DNA of 41,768 nt from Vulcanimicrobiota bacterium (GCA_003140855.1 PLLF01000045.1:1-41768), one strand, 5' to 3'; positions 25,999-35,249 are shown, counted from the stretch's first letter. Made by a program: numbers and translations. Notes: generated by a model not told the origin, from the sequence alone.

Positions 25999-26684
25999 AA
26001 ACCGTGGGCGGCGTCGTGCTTGTGCAGGAAGCGTTTGGCTTCGTTAATAGGTAGCGCGAAGCCGATCGAGCGCTCGTCTTCGAAACGCGACTCGGCAAGC
26101 CCGACGACTTCACCGCTATCGGCGAGGAATACGGGGCCGCCGCTTTCCCCCGGAACGATCGGCAGCGTTACCTCGATCGCATCGCGGCGCAGCGCAGAGA
26201 TACGGCCGGCGTTCAGCGACGTCGCCAGTCCGAGCCCTTCGTTTTCGAATTCGTCCGGAATCGGGTAGCCCAAAAGACCAATCGATCTGCCGGGCCGCGC
26301 GTCGTCGCTCGATCCGAGCTTTGCGACCGGCAGATTCTTAGCAGATGTGCGGACGAGCGCGATATCGAGATCGGCGTCTTGCGCCACGACGTGAACCGGA
26401 ACCTTGTGTTTGTTCCCGACCGTCGCCAAGTGATGCCACGTGTGCTCGAGCGCATGCTGCACGGTAAGGATGTCGCTTCCCCAGCTGCCGCTTGCGATCA
26501 CGATTCCGGTCGCATACTCGGTATCAGGACCGCCTTTTTTCGATTCACCCGGCACGTTCATCGTCAGCAAGATGACGGCGGGCCGCAGTCTGTCCGCCGC
26601 TGCCACGAACGCGTCGTCCGACGATTGAGGGTGCGCGCAAGCCGCCAGGGCAAGCACGGCCAGCAGCTGCAGCGTCCGCTTCAC
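25995..26684 (-). CDS. Trypsin-like serine protease lipoprotein
   Basis: 229 residues from GTG 26684. The N-terminus LLAVLALAACAH has a good lipobox (LAAC). Catalytic triad: His in ILTVQHALEH, Asp in DADLDIALVR and Ser in VPGESGGPVF. No PDZ domain follows, so it is a minimal Deg/trypsin-fold enzyme, probably anchored in the periplasm. A longer frame starts at 26795 but runs into hflX; the GTG overlaps the hflX stop by 4 bases (GTGA). Confidence 0.85.
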   Translation of the reverse strand: MKRTLQLLAVLALAACAHPQSSDDAFVAAADRLRPAVILLTMNVPGESKKGGPDTEYATGIVIASGSWGSDILTVQHALEHTWHHLATVGNKHKVPVHVVAQDADLDIALVRTSAKNLPVAKLGSSDDARPGRSIGLLGYPIPDEFENEGLGLATSLNAGRISALRRDAIEVTLPIVPGESGGPVFLADSGEVVGLAESRFEDERSIGFALPINEAKRFLHKHDAAHGF

Positions 26685-27763
26685 TGCGCCACCGCCGATT
26701 CGATCGCGGCTTTCAGTTCCGAAATGCCGGCGCCGGTACGCGCGCTTACCGCCAGCGAACGCCCGCGGTGCGGTACTTCCGTAACCGAATCGCATTTGTT
26801 GAAAGCGATCAGTTGCCGTTTCGTTTCCAAATGCAGCGTCGAGAGCGTGCTCTCGACGGCGGCCATTTGGCGCGGCCAGTCGGGATTGGCGGCATCGACC
26901 ACGTGCACTAGCAGCTCAGCTTCCTCCAATTCTTCGAGCGTCGCGCGAAATGCCGCCAGCAAATCTTTGGGAAGATCCGTAATGAAACCGACGGTGTCGA
27001 CGATCCGGAAGTACCGCCCCTCTCCCATCCAAACGCGGCGCACCGTCGGATCGAGGGTTGCAAACGGCTGATCCGCGACGAACGCGTGCGAACGCGCCAA
27101 TCGATTGAGCAGCGAGGTTTTGCCCGCGTTGGTGTAGCCAACGAGCGCCGCCAGCGGCTCGCCACCCGGCGGTGGACGGCGTGTCGTGCGCTGACGGCGC
27201 ACCTCGGCGAGCTGCCGGTTGAGCACGCTAATCCGTTCCTGAATGCGGCGGCGATCAACTTCCAACTTCGTTTCGCCGGGACCGCGCGTGCCGATGCCGC
27301 CGCCCAAACGCGAAAGGTCGGCGCCGATGCCGATCAGATTTGATTGCCGGTAGCGCAGCTGCGCCAGTTCCACTTGTAGTTTCCCTTCGCTGCTGCGCGC
27401 GTGCCGCGCGAAGACGTCCAAGATCAGCATCGTGCGATCGACGATCGGCAACGGTATGATTTTTTCCAAATTCTTGCGCTGCCTCGGGCGCAAGTCGTTC
27501 AGGACTAAGACCAACCCGGCGCGCAACTTTTCAGCCTCCTGCGCGATCTCGAGCGCTTTTCCACTTCCGACGAGCGTGGCCGCGTCGACTTTCGCGCGCT
27601 TCTGCACGATTCGTCCGACGATCTTGGCGCCGGACGCCGCCGCCAGCGCCTCCAGTTCCGCCAGTTCGGGTTCGATTGGCCGTGCGGGATCGTTGGTATC
27701 GACCGCGACGACGAGCGCTTTCGGTCCTAACGCGCGATTGGACGAAGGCGCTCGATGAGCCAT
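26681..27763 (-). CDS. hflX: Ribosome-associated GTPase HflX
   Basis: 360 residues from ATG 27763 (MAHRAPSSNRALGPKAL). HflX N-terminal domain about 20-120, with VDRTMLILDVFARHARSSEG and LGGGIGTRGPGETKLEVDRR, the glycine-rich family motif. The GTPase domain has GYTNAGKTSLLN (G1), DTVGFI (G3), NKCD (G4) and SARTG (G5). HflX splits stalled ribosomes under stress. AAGG lies 11 bases before the ATG; the start overlaps the btuF-like gene by 37 bases, and no later start is plausible. Confidence 0.95.
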   Translation of the reverse strand: MAHRAPSSNRALGPKALVVAVDTNDPARPIEPELAELEALAAASGAKIVGRIVQKRAKVDAATLVGSGKALEIAQEAEKLRAGLVLVLNDLRPRQRKNLEKIIPLPIVDRTMLILDVFARHARSSEGKLQVELAQLRYRQSNLIGIGADLSRLGGGIGTRGPGETKLEVDRRRIQERISVLNRQLAEVRRQRTTRRPPPGGEPLAALVGYTNAGKTSLLNRLARSHAFVADQPFATLDPTVRRVWMGEGRYFRIVDTVGFITDLPKDLLAAFRATLEELEEAELLVHVVDAANPDWPRQMAAVESTLSTLHLETKRQLIAFNKCDSVTEVPHRGRSLAVSARTGAGISELKAAIESAVAQ

Positions 27764-28572
27764 GAAAGAGCCTTGATGTATTGCGGGCCCGGCCGGTAGA
27801 GAACGTCTGGGTCCGGCGCGATGAGCAAGTGTTTCGCCGCGACCGCGCGCAGCGAGCGCCACGGTTCGCGATCGAGATTCTGCTGCAATTGCGCGTCGCG
27901 TGAGGCGAGTAGCGCGTCCGGCTGCAGGCGCAGCAGCGCCTCGCCGCTGTACTGCGAGTATGCCTGCAGCAAAGCGGTCACCGCATTGCGCCCGCCGGCC
28001 AGCGAAATCAGCGTTGAAATGTATGAATTAGGGCCGACGGTCCAAATCGGCGTAGTTTGTATGACGACAAAAACCGAGGGACGCCGCGAAAAATGTTCGG
28101 AGGCTTGCAGTTTTTTCGTTTGCGCGCGCAAGTTTGCGATCAATGCGTTGGCCTGCGCGCGATGGCCGGCGAGCACGCCGAGTCTCGAAATGTCGTTAAA
28201 CAAATCCGCGTAGCTGTCGTCGGGCAATAATAAAACGGCAACTCCCGCGCGTTTCAGCGCCGCCACCGCACGCGCTTGCGACGGAATCCCGACGACCAGA
28301 TCGGGATGCAAGGCGACGATTTTCTCCGCATCCACACTCGACGCATCATTGACTTCGGGTAACCCCTTCGCGCACGGAATACCGGAACTGAACTGTGAAA
28401 CGCCGGCGAGTTGCTTGCCAGCGCCGATCGCGCACAGATCTTCGGTCAACGACGGTATGAGCGAGACGATGCGCGGGTGCATGCCCGAGCTTTTTTGTGC
28501 GGCCGGGTACGCGCAAGCTGCCGGCCAGAGCGCCAGCAGCGCAAGCGCGAAAACTCGTGCGTTCAGACGCAT
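27727..28572 (-). CDS. Cobalamin-type ABC transporter substrate-binding lipoprotein (BtuF-like)
   Basis: 281 residues from ATG 28572 (MRLNARVFALALLALWPAAC), with a lipobox PAAC. The body is the two-lobed helical-backbone fold of BtuF/FhuD: PRIVSLIPSLTEDLCAIGAG, PEVNDASSVDAEKIVALHPD, VVVGIPSQ-like text (LVVGIPSQARAVAALKRAGV) and GGRNAVTALLQAYSQYSGEALL. It captures B12 or another metal chelate in the periplasm. The matching permease and ATPase are on the other strand at 31876-33629. It overlaps cobB by 10 bases. Confidence 0.87.
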   Translation of the reverse strand: MRLNARVFALALLALWPAACAYPAAQKSSGMHPRIVSLIPSLTEDLCAIGAGKQLAGVSQFSSGIPCAKGLPEVNDASSVDAEKIVALHPDLVVGIPSQARAVAALKRAGVAVLLLPDDSYADLFNDISRLGVLAGHRAQANALIANLRAQTKKLQASEHFSRRPSVFVVIQTTPIWTVGPNSYISTLISLAGGRNAVTALLQAYSQYSGEALLRLQPDALLASRDAQLQQNLDREPWRSLRAVAAKHLLIAPDPDVLYRPGPQYIKALSWLIERLRPIAR

Positions 28573-29858
28573 TGCGCTACGAATCGCGTTATTGCGGGAT
28601 CGCCACCCAAAAAATGCCGATGCAGAAAACTCGCGAGCACTTGCGGACGCCATGCACCTGCCCGTGAGCCGTCGACTGCATACGCAGGTTCTTCGGAGAG
28701 CGTTTCGTTTGCGTAGTGAAACTCATAAGCACGTAACTCGTCACCGGCACGATCGCAGACAGAATCATGAAGCGCCTGCGCGCGCCGGTAGCCGATGCGC
28801 AATTTGGGGTCGAGGATACTCGTGCGGCCACGCAGGGCGCCGCACATCGGAAACACTCCCTCGGACGTTTCCATATCTTCCGCCAAATACATCATGCCGC
28901 CGCATTCCGCGTAAACGGGAATGCCGGAGGATACTGCGGATGCGATGCTGCGCCGCATCGCCTCATTTTGTGCGAGTTGCGGTGCATACGCTTCGGGATA
29001 ACCGCCGCCTAACCACAGTCCGCGAGTGCCGCCCGGGATTGCATTGTCTTGCAACGGTGAAAATGGAACGACGCGCGCGCCCGCGTGCTCGAGCGCTTCA
29101 ATCGTTTCCGGGTATGTAAACCACAATGCCGGATCGTCGGCCACGGCGATCGTGGTTTTGCCGGCCGTCGAAGGTTGCGAAAGGTGTTCGCACGACGGCA
29201 TCGCAGGGAAAAACTCAGAACCGATCTGCCTCTCGAGAACGTCCGCAACCGCGGCGGCAATATCGCAAACGCGTTCGGCACGGTCGCGATCCAACCCCAA
29301 AAGCCGCTCGGGAATGCACCACTCTGCTCGATGCGGCAGCGTCGCGAGCACAGGTATCCCAGTCTGCTCGAACGCTTTGCGAACCGCCCTTTCATGTTCC
29401 GAACCGCCGACCCGGTTAAGGACAATGCCCGCAATCTCGACACGGGGAAGCATTTGAGCGCAACCCAACGCCACCGCGGCCGCACTTTGCGACATACGCA
29501 TGAGATCGATGACCAGTACGACGGGCGCTTGAAGGAGCGCGGCCACGTGCGCCGTCGAGGTTTCGCCCAAATTATCGCCGTCGAAGAGGCCCATCATGCC
29601 TTCGAACAACGCGAAAGATCCGCGCGACGCGCGGTCTACGTGAGCGCGAATTTTGTCAGGACCATCGAGCCACAGATCGACGTTGCGCGCAATTCGTCCA
29701 CATGCATTTTCATAAAGCCGCGCATCGATGTAATCCGGACCCACCTTAAACGGCTGCACGGGAATGCCCCGGCGCGCAAGCAGCGTCGCCAACGCTAACC
29801 CGACGAGCGTTTTGCCTTCGCCGGTCGCCACGGCGCCTACGACGACTCTATCTTTCAC
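28563..29858 (-). CDS. Cobyrinate a,c-diamide synthase (CobB/CbiA)
   Basis: 431 residues. An N-terminal P-loop domain (GAVATGEGKTLVGLALATLL; note TGEGKT in place of the common SGSGKT), VGPDYIDARLYENACG and EGMMGLFDG. A C-terminal class I glutamine amidotransferase-like domain has the nucleophile Cys in PVYAECGGMMYLAEDM and the His in YEFHYANE. It amidates the a and c side chains of cobyrinic acid with glutamine and ATP. GTG start with GGAAAG 9 bases upstream. Other corrin ring genes are not in the window. Confidence 0.93.
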   Translation of the reverse strand: MKDRVVVGAVATGEGKTLVGLALATLLARRGIPVQPFKVGPDYIDARLYENACGRIARNVDLWLDGPDKIRAHVDRASRGSFALFEGMMGLFDGDNLGETSTAHVAALLQAPVVLVIDLMRMSQSAAAVALGCAQMLPRVEIAGIVLNRVGGSEHERAVRKAFEQTGIPVLATLPHRAEWCIPERLLGLDRDRAERVCDIAAAVADVLERQIGSEFFPAMPSCEHLSQPSTAGKTTIAVADDPALWFTYPETIEALEHAGARVVPFSPLQDNAIPGGTRGLWLGGGYPEAYAPQLAQNEAMRRSIASAVSSGIPVYAECGGMMYLAEDMETSEGVFPMCGALRGRTSILDPKLRIGYRRAQALHDSVCDRAGDELRAYEFHYANETLSEEPAYAVDGSRAGAWRPQVLASFLHRHFLGGDPAITRFVAQCV

Positions 29859-29901
29859 GTGCGTCAGCTTTCCAAAAACCAGGAAGCCTAGCCTGCACCG
29901 C

Positions 29902-30044
29902 GGTATCTGGACTTACCACGTTTGCGCGCGGGAAGCCGGTCCAATGCCGGCACGGTCGCGCCACTGTAGGCGGGGAGCCGCCCGATGTCACTCCTTTTGG
30001 GGGAAGGCCCGGGCACGAGGCTACGATCCGCGAGTCAGGATACC
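29902..30044 (+). promoter_or_regulatory. Cobalamin (AdoCbl) riboswitch
   Basis: The B12 box GCCACTG is at 29960-29966, between GGGAAGCCGGT (about 29930) and GGCGGGGAGCCGCCCGATGTC. The later block CACGAGGCTACGATCCGCGAGTCAGGATACC is the usual 3' half. GGTATC (29902-29907) can pair with GATACC (30039-30044) as helix P1. It reads towards the TonB receptor, 45 bases downstream, and should switch off B12 uptake when B12 is plentiful. I see no terminator; sequestration of the AGGGAAAGGG ribosome site is possible. Confidence 0.93.
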
Positions 30045-30089
30045 AGCGCAAACGGCACACAACCACCTCGCGTCAGGGAAAGGGTTGCA

Positions 30090-31874
30090 ATGTTTTCGTT
30101 TCTGCTGGTTATCGTACTCGGCGCCGCCGGACCGTCGCCGTCTCCTTCACCGCTCCCCGAAATCGCGCACGTCTACACGAGCGATCGCACCGACGAGACG
30201 CTCAATAATTCCGCGCGCACCAGTTACATCGTCACGCGAGCGGACATCGCCCGCCATGGATACCGCACGGTCGGTGAGGCGCTCGAAAATCTCCCCGCTT
30301 TTGAATTTTCTCCTTACGGCGCGATCGGCAGCACCGCGCAATACGGTGTGCGCGGCAACAACAGCGCGCAGGTTCTCGTGCTTGTCGACGGCTTGCCTGC
30401 ACCGGGATCGTTTGCAAACTCGGTCGAGCTCGGAACGATGCCGACGACCGGCGTCGATCGAATCGAGCTCGTTGAAGGCGGCGGCTCGACGCTGTACGGA
30501 ACGGGCGCAATCGGCGGCATCATCAACGTCATCACTGAGCGCAAAGCTGCAGACGGCGTGACGCTGCGCGGGGGCTCTTTCAGCGACAGCTCATTCGAAC
30601 TGCGCACTCCCAACATACAATTTTCGCGCATCGTCGCGCGCAATGATTTTGCGCAGCCCGACGGAACCACCCGCCCGAACAGCGACTATCAGACCTCCAT
30701 GCTGCATGCAAACTTCGGCACGCGTATCGGATCTTTCGATGCGGTTTTACGCGCAGAAATCTCGAGCGACCGCGGCGGCGCTCCGGGACCGACGGAATTT
30801 ACGTCGCTCACGTCGAGGCAAAAGGACCTGAACGCAGGCGCCAACCTAACGCTCACGCACAAGAGCCCACAAGCGGAGGCGACCCTGCAATTCGGAGGTA
30901 CGCGGCAGCAAATAACCTTCGCGTGCGATGCGGTGAACGATCCGAACTGCTTTCAATCCGCCGAATCGCTCAACACCGAAGGGCGTTTCGATTTTGGCGC
31001 CCGCAACGTTGTCAGCGGCAACAACGAGCAATTACTCTACGGCGTCGACCTGGCGCGCGGAACCGTACGCAGCGATGCCGGCGGCTTGTTTTCGACGAAC
31101 AGCTTGTCGCAAACCGCCGCCTACGTTCAGCAAAAATTCTCGACGCGCTGGGGAAGCGCGTATGCCGGCGTGCGCGGCGAACGCGACGGCTCACTCGGCG
31201 GAGAGTTTTCCCCTTCGGCCGGCTTCGTCGTTCGTCTTTCGAATGAAGCATCGCTCAAAGGCAATATCGCAACCGCCTTTCGCGCGCCGGATGCGAGCGA
31301 GCTCTTCTTTCCGTTCTTTGGAAACCCGGCGCTCAAACCGGAGCGCGCGAAGGTGGCCGACTTAACGCTGGTCGATTCGCGACTGCTCGGCGGCGTCGCG
31401 CTCGGATGGTTCGGCAATCGCACCAACAATCTGATCGTGACGACGCTGATCGATCCGGTCAACTTTATCTTCGCGCCGGAAAACGTCGGCCACGCATTGG
31501 TTGAAGGCTTGACGCTCGACGCCAAGACGCATCCGCTGCACGGCTTCACCGCTTCGTTCAATTTAACCGACCTCTATCGAGCCGAAGATCTCGACGCGAA
31601 AACGCGGCTGCCCGACGACCCTGTTCTCACGGCGAATCTCGGGCTCGATTACGCGGGCGGCGGATTCGTCGAGGCGTTCGGCACGTCGGTCCATTCCGTG
31701 GGCGCGCACGGGCCGGCCGGATTCACCCGCACCGATGCCTACCTGTCACTGCGCGCCGCGCCGAACGTGCTCTTCACGCTGCGCGCGTATAACTTCGGAA
31801 ATGCGCGCTACGAAGCGGTGAACGGATTCCCGATGCCGGGCCGCACGTTCGCATTCGAACTATCGACGCGCTAG
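30090..31874 (+). CDS. TonB-dependent outer-membrane receptor (BtuB-like)
   Basis: 594 residues from ATG 30090, with AGGGAAAGGG just upstream. Signal peptide 1-14, a short PSPSPSP linker, then the plug domain (TVGEALENLPAFEFSPYGAI; VRGNNSAQVLVLVDGLPAPG; IELVEGGGSTLYGTGAIGGI) and a 22-strand-type barrel ending in FAFELSTR. The barrel blocks AFRAPDASELFFPFFGNPAL and KPERAKVADL are typical of small-ligand receptors. With the cobalamin riboswitch before it, B12 uptake is the best role. The frame is open to 29985, but that part is riboswitch. Confidence 0.93.
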   Translation: MFSFLLVIVLGAAGPSPSPSPLPEIAHVYTSDRTDETLNNSARTSYIVTRADIARHGYRTVGEALENLPAFEFSPYGAIGSTAQYGVRGNNSAQVLVLVDGLPAPGSFANSVELGTMPTTGVDRIELVEGGGSTLYGTGAIGGIINVITERKAADGVTLRGGSFSDSSFELRTPNIQFSRIVARNDFAQPDGTTRPNSDYQTSMLHANFGTRIGSFDAVLRAEISSDRGGAPGPTEFTSLTSRQKDLNAGANLTLTHKSPQAEATLQFGGTRQQITFACDAVNDPNCFQSAESLNTEGRFDFGARNVVSGNNEQLLYGVDLARGTVRSDAGGLFSTNSLSQTAAYVQQKFSTRWGSAYAGVRGERDGSLGGEFSPSAGFVVRLSNEASLKGNIATAFRAPDASELFFPFFGNPALKPERAKVADLTLVDSRLLGGVALGWFGNRTNNLIVTTLIDPVNFIFAPENVGHALVEGLTLDAKTHPLHGFTASFNLTDLYRAEDLDAKTRLPDDPVLTANLGLDYAGGGFVEAFGTSVHSVGAHGPAGFTRTDAYLSLRAAPNVLFTLRAYNFGNARYEAVNGFPMPGRTFAFELSTR

Positions 31875-31875
31875 C

Positions 31876-32859
31876 GTGACTTTGCGTTTCGCGGCGCTTG
31901 TCGCGATGTTGTTTGCCGTTGCGGCGGGAGCGCTGCTCGTCGGCGGGACCACGCTTTCGCCGTCCGCCATCGGCGCGGCGCTGCTGCATCCGCACAGCGG
32001 CGAAATCGCGACGATCGTTTGGCAATTGCGGCTGCCGCGCATCGCCATCGGCGCGCTGGTCGGCGCGGCGCTTGCAATAGCTGGCGCGCTGCTGCAAGGA
32101 TTGCTGCGCAATCCGCTGGTCGATCCGTATCTCACGGGCGTCAGCGCAGGGGCTGCCGTCGCAATCGTCCTCTCTATTTCCGCAGGCGTTGCGGCTGCGG
32201 CCGTGCCGGCGCTGGGTTTCGCGGCCGGCCTGGCGACGGCGATCGCGGTCGCTGCGTTGGCGCGGCGCGGCGCGAGTTTGGATGCAACGCGCTTAATTCT
32301 GGCCGGCGTATCGCTCTCTTCATTATTCGCAGCGATTATCGCGCTGGTGCTGACGCGCGTGCAGGGCGGCGGCAGCGCGCCTGCGATCGTCAGCTGGCTG
32401 GCCGGCACGTTATCGGGACGCGGCTGGAACGACCTGGCTTTCGCCGCGCCCTATGCAGCGCTCGGCGCGCTCCTCGCATTTCTTAGCGCACCCGCACTCA
32501 ACGCATTGCGCCTCGGCGACGTGCGCGCGGCGGCCGTCGGCGTCGACGTCGGGCGCGCGCAATGGACCATCCTCGCATCTTCTTCGCTGCTCGCAGCTTC
32601 GGCCGTAACGCTTTCCGGCACGATCGGTTTTGTCGGCTTGATCGTGCCCCACGTCGCGCGCCGCATGGTAGGTTCCGATGCGCGCTACGTGCTGGCAGCT
32701 TCCGCCCTGTTGGGGGCGGCATTGACGATCGTCGCCGATGCTCTGAGCCGCACCCTGCTCGCTCCCGCCGAGATCCCGATCGGCGTGCTGCTGGCCTTCA
32801 TCGGCGTGCCGACGTTCCTCTATCTCTATTTGCGCGACAGGCGCACGGCCGCGGCATGA
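31876..32859 (+). CDS. btuC: FecCD/BtuC-family ABC transporter permease
   Basis: 327 residues, about nine or ten membrane helices. Family text: RLPRIAIGALVGAALAIAGA, LLQGLLRNPLVDPYLTGVSA and GTIGFVGLIVPHVARRMVGS, the last with the loop that contacts the ATPase. Imports B12 or a siderophore; B12 is favoured by the riboswitch and TonB receptor, one base upstream. GTG start. It overlaps the ATPase by 4 bases (ATGA). Confidence 0.92.
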   Translation: MTLRFAALVAMLFAVAAGALLVGGTTLSPSAIGAALLHPHSGEIATIVWQLRLPRIAIGALVGAALAIAGALLQGLLRNPLVDPYLTGVSAGAAVAIVLSISAGVAAAAVPALGFAAGLATAIAVAALARRGASLDATRLILAGVSLSSLFAAIIALVLTRVQGGGSAPAIVSWLAGTLSGRGWNDLAFAAPYAALGALLAFLSAPALNALRLGDVRAAAVGVDVGRAQWTILASSSLLAASAVTLSGTIGFVGLIVPHVARRMVGSDARYVLAASALLGAALTIVADALSRTLLAPAEIPIGVLLAFIGVPTFLYLYLRDRRTAAA

Positions 32860-33629
32860 TCGCCGTTCGCGATCTCGATCTTTCCGTCGCCGGCCAAACG
32901 CTGCTGGCAAACATGTCGTTCGACATTCGGAACGGCGAGTTTGTCGGAATGCTCGGACGCAACGGCGTCGGCAAGACGACGCTCTTGCGCACGCTGGCGG
33001 GTTTGCGGCCGATCGAAAGCGGCAGCGTGGCATTGGATTCGCGCAACATCGCCGCGCTTTCGCCGGCCGATCGCAGCCGCGAAATAGCGTTCGTCACCAG
33101 CGACGACGTCTTCGCCGATCGCTTGACGGTTCGCGAAGTCGTCGCCGCGGGCCGCTATCCGCATCACCGCTGGTGGCAATGGAGCGAAGAACCACACGAT
33201 GCTGAAGCGATCGCACGCGCGCTGACGGTCGTGGAGTTGCAGCAGTTCGCCGATCGCGAGTTCACGACGCTGTCGAGCGGAGAACGGCAGCGCGTATGGA
33301 TCGCGCTCGCGCTCGCTCAAGAGGCGCCGGTGCTTTTCCTGGACGAGCCGACGAGCCATCTCGATCTGCGGGTCGCCCAGCAGATCCTCAAGCTGTTGCG
33401 CGATCAAGTAGAAAGCGGGAAGACGGTGGTTTGCGTGCTGCACGATCCGAACGAGGCAGCCGCATACGCCGATCGCGTGCTGCTCTTGGCCGGCGGCGGC
33501 ATTCTGGCTTTCGAGGAGCGGGAGCGCGCCCTTTCGGCCGAGCTCCTCGAGCGGGCCTACGAGGTTCCCATGGAGGCCGTCACCACCGCCTCAGGCGCGA
33601 CCCGCATCTTTCCTCGACACCCCGCATAA
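32856..33629 (+). CDS. btuD: ABC transporter ATP-binding protein (BtuD-like)
   Basis: 257 residues from ATG 32856. Walker A GRNGVGKTT, Q-loop region FVTSDD, signature LSSGERQRV, Walker B VLFLDEPTSHLD and H-loop VLHDPNEAA. It powers the BtuC-type permease. A longer frame begins at 32562 but is a btuC shadow. The C-terminus (AYEVPMEAVTTASGATRIFP) is a usual end in FecE/BtuD proteins. Confidence 0.93.
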   Translation: MIAVRDLDLSVAGQTLLANMSFDIRNGEFVGMLGRNGVGKTTLLRTLAGLRPIESGSVALDSRNIAALSPADRSREIAFVTSDDVFADRLTVREVVAAGRYPHHRWWQWSEEPHDAEAIARALTVVELQQFADREFTTLSSGERQRVWIALALAQEAPVLFLDEPTSHLDLRVAQQILKLLRDQVESGKTVVCVLHDPNEAAAYADRVLLLAGGGILAFEERERALSAELLERAYEVPMEAVTTASGATRIFPRHPA

Positions 33630-33659
33630 CCGGGGGGCCAAACCTTTTACCGCGTGGCT

Positions 33660-33714
33660 AAGGCGCCGGAGCGCCGGCCGTGGCAAGATTGTCAAAATGC
33701 GCCTTTTTTATTTT
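33660..33714 (+). terminator. Terminator-like hairpin in front of glnA (possible attenuator)
   Basis: AAGGCGC (33660-33666) pairs with GCGCCTT (33699-33705), followed by TTTTATTTT. A second, exclusive hairpin, GGCGC/GCGCC (33662-33675), uses the same 5' arm. The T-run ends only 14 bases before the glnA ATG, with the ribosome site AAAGGGAG in between. It may simply end btuCD, but then little room is left for a glnA promoter (TTGTCA at 33689 and TTTAAA at 33712 are the only candidates). So control by attenuation is possible. Confidence 0.5.
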
Positions 33715-33728
33715 AAAGGGAGATGCGT

Positions 33729-35222
33729 ATGGCAATCACAGCCGGGGAGCTCAAAGCATCAGTCTCGTCGAACGGCAACGGCGTGCACCGCAAGAGCTCG
33801 CCCAAAGCGCTGGTGGAATACATAAAGAAAACCGGCGTGAAGATGGTGGATTTCAAATTCACCGACGTGCCGGGAACCTGGCAGCATACCAGCGTGCCCG
33901 CCGACCAAGTCGACGAGGACTTGCTCGTCGCGGGAATCGGTTTCGACGGTTCCTCGATTCGCGGCTTCCAAGCGATTCACGAATCCGACATGATTCTGAA
34001 GCCGGATGTGGGTTCTGCAGAAGTCGACAGCTTCTGCGCCGTTCCGACGCTTTCGCTGATCTGCGACGTTTTTGATCCGATCGCGAAAGAGTTGTATCAT
34101 CGCGATCCGCGCAACATCGCGCGCAAGGCCGAAGCTTATCTGCGCTCGACGGGAATCGCAACAACCGCCTATTTTGGCCCGGAAGCGGAGTTTCATTACT
34201 TCGATCGCGTCTCGTACGAGAATTCTCCCAACCGCACGTATTACGAGATCGATTCGAACGAAGCCAGCTGGAACAGCGGACGCGAGCAAGGCTCGCTCGG
34301 ATACACGCTGCGCCCGAAAGAAGGGTACTTCCCGGCGGGACCGGCGGACACGACCAGTGACGTTCGCGCCGAAACCGCCCTGGTCCTCAAAGAGTGGGGG
34401 ATCAACGTCGAGATGCAGCACCACGAAGTCGGCGCGTCGGGCCAAGCCGAGATCGATTTCCGCTTCGACTCGCTGCTGAAAACGGCCGACAATCTCATGA
34501 CGTTCAAATACGTCGTGCGCAGCGTCGCGGCTCGTCACTGCAAAACCGTGACGTTCATGCCCAAGCCGGTGTTCGGCGACAACGGCAGCGGTATGCACGT
34601 GCATCAATCGCTCTGGAATGAGGGCGAGCCGCTGTTCTACGACAAGGACGGTTACGCCGAATGTTCGCAGATGATGCTGTACTACATCGGCGGCCTGCTG
34701 ACGCACATCGATTCGCTGATGGCCTTCTGCGCACCGACGACCAATTCGTACAAACGGCTGGTGCCGCATTACGAAGCGCCGGTCAACGTGGCGTTCTCGG
34801 CGCGGAATCGCTCGGCTGCGATTCGCATCCCAATGTTCTTCCAGGGCAATCCGAAGGCCAAACGCCTCGAGTTCCGCCCGCCCGATCCAACTGCCAATCC
34901 CTACCTCGCGTTCTCGGCGCTGCTGTGCGCTGGGCTCGACGGAATCCAGCGCAAGATCGATCCGGTTGCCGCGGGCTTCGGACCGCTCGAGGAAAACATC
35001 TACGACTTGCCGGCGGAAAAAGCGGCGAAGATCCGCTCGGTTCCCGGTTCGCTGCGTCAATCGCTCGACGCGCTGCGCGACGATCACGACTATCTCACCG
35101 ACACCGGCGTCTTCACCCAAGATTTCATCGACTTGTGGATCGCGTACAAGACCGAGCGCGAGCTCAAGCCGGTTGAAATCCGTCCGCATCCGTACGAGTT
35201 TTACCTGTACTACGACGCGTAA
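33729..35222 (+). CDS. glnA: Glutamine synthetase type I, adenylylatable (GlnA)
   Basis: 497 residues from ATG 33729, which lies 6 bases after GGGAG; an ATG at 33723 directly touches the ribosome site. A 25-residue N-terminal tail precedes the usual domain. Signatures: DFKFTDVPGTWQHTSVPA, GFDGSSIRGFQAIHESDM, FGPEAEFHYFD, QHHEVGASGQAEIDFRF, FMPKPVFGDNGSGMHVHQSL, APTTNSYKRLVPHYEAP and EFRPPDPTANPYLAFSALL. NIYDLPAEK carries the adenylylation Tyr (Y425). It makes glutamine from glutamate and ammonia. A leader hairpin lies upstream and a strong terminator follows. Confidence 0.97.
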   Translation: MAITAGELKASVSSNGNGVHRKSSPKALVEYIKKTGVKMVDFKFTDVPGTWQHTSVPADQVDEDLLVAGIGFDGSSIRGFQAIHESDMILKPDVGSAEVDSFCAVPTLSLICDVFDPIAKELYHRDPRNIARKAEAYLRSTGIATTAYFGPEAEFHYFDRVSYENSPNRTYYEIDSNEASWNSGREQGSLGYTLRPKEGYFPAGPADTTSDVRAETALVLKEWGINVEMQHHEVGASGQAEIDFRFDSLLKTADNLMTFKYVVRSVAARHCKTVTFMPKPVFGDNGSGMHVHQSLWNEGEPLFYDKDGYAECSQMMLYYIGGLLTHIDSLMAFCAPTTNSYKRLVPHYEAPVNVAFSARNRSAAIRIPMFFQGNPKAKRLEFRPPDPTANPYLAFSALLCAGLDGIQRKIDPVAAGFGPLEENIYDLPAEKAAKIRSVPGSLRQSLDALRDDHDYLTDTGVFTQDFIDLWIAYKTERELKPVEIRPHPYEFYLYYDA

Positions 35223-35249
35223 TAAGCGCGCCCACCTCGCACCAAACCG

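Noticed and set aside
28563-29858. CobB called defective because of the unusual P-loop
   Set aside because: TGEGKT still fits the P-loop pattern and both domains keep their key residues.
29985-30089. N-terminal extension of the TonB receptor
   Set aside because: It is the cobalamin riboswitch; the ATG at 30090 has a ribosome site and a signal peptide.
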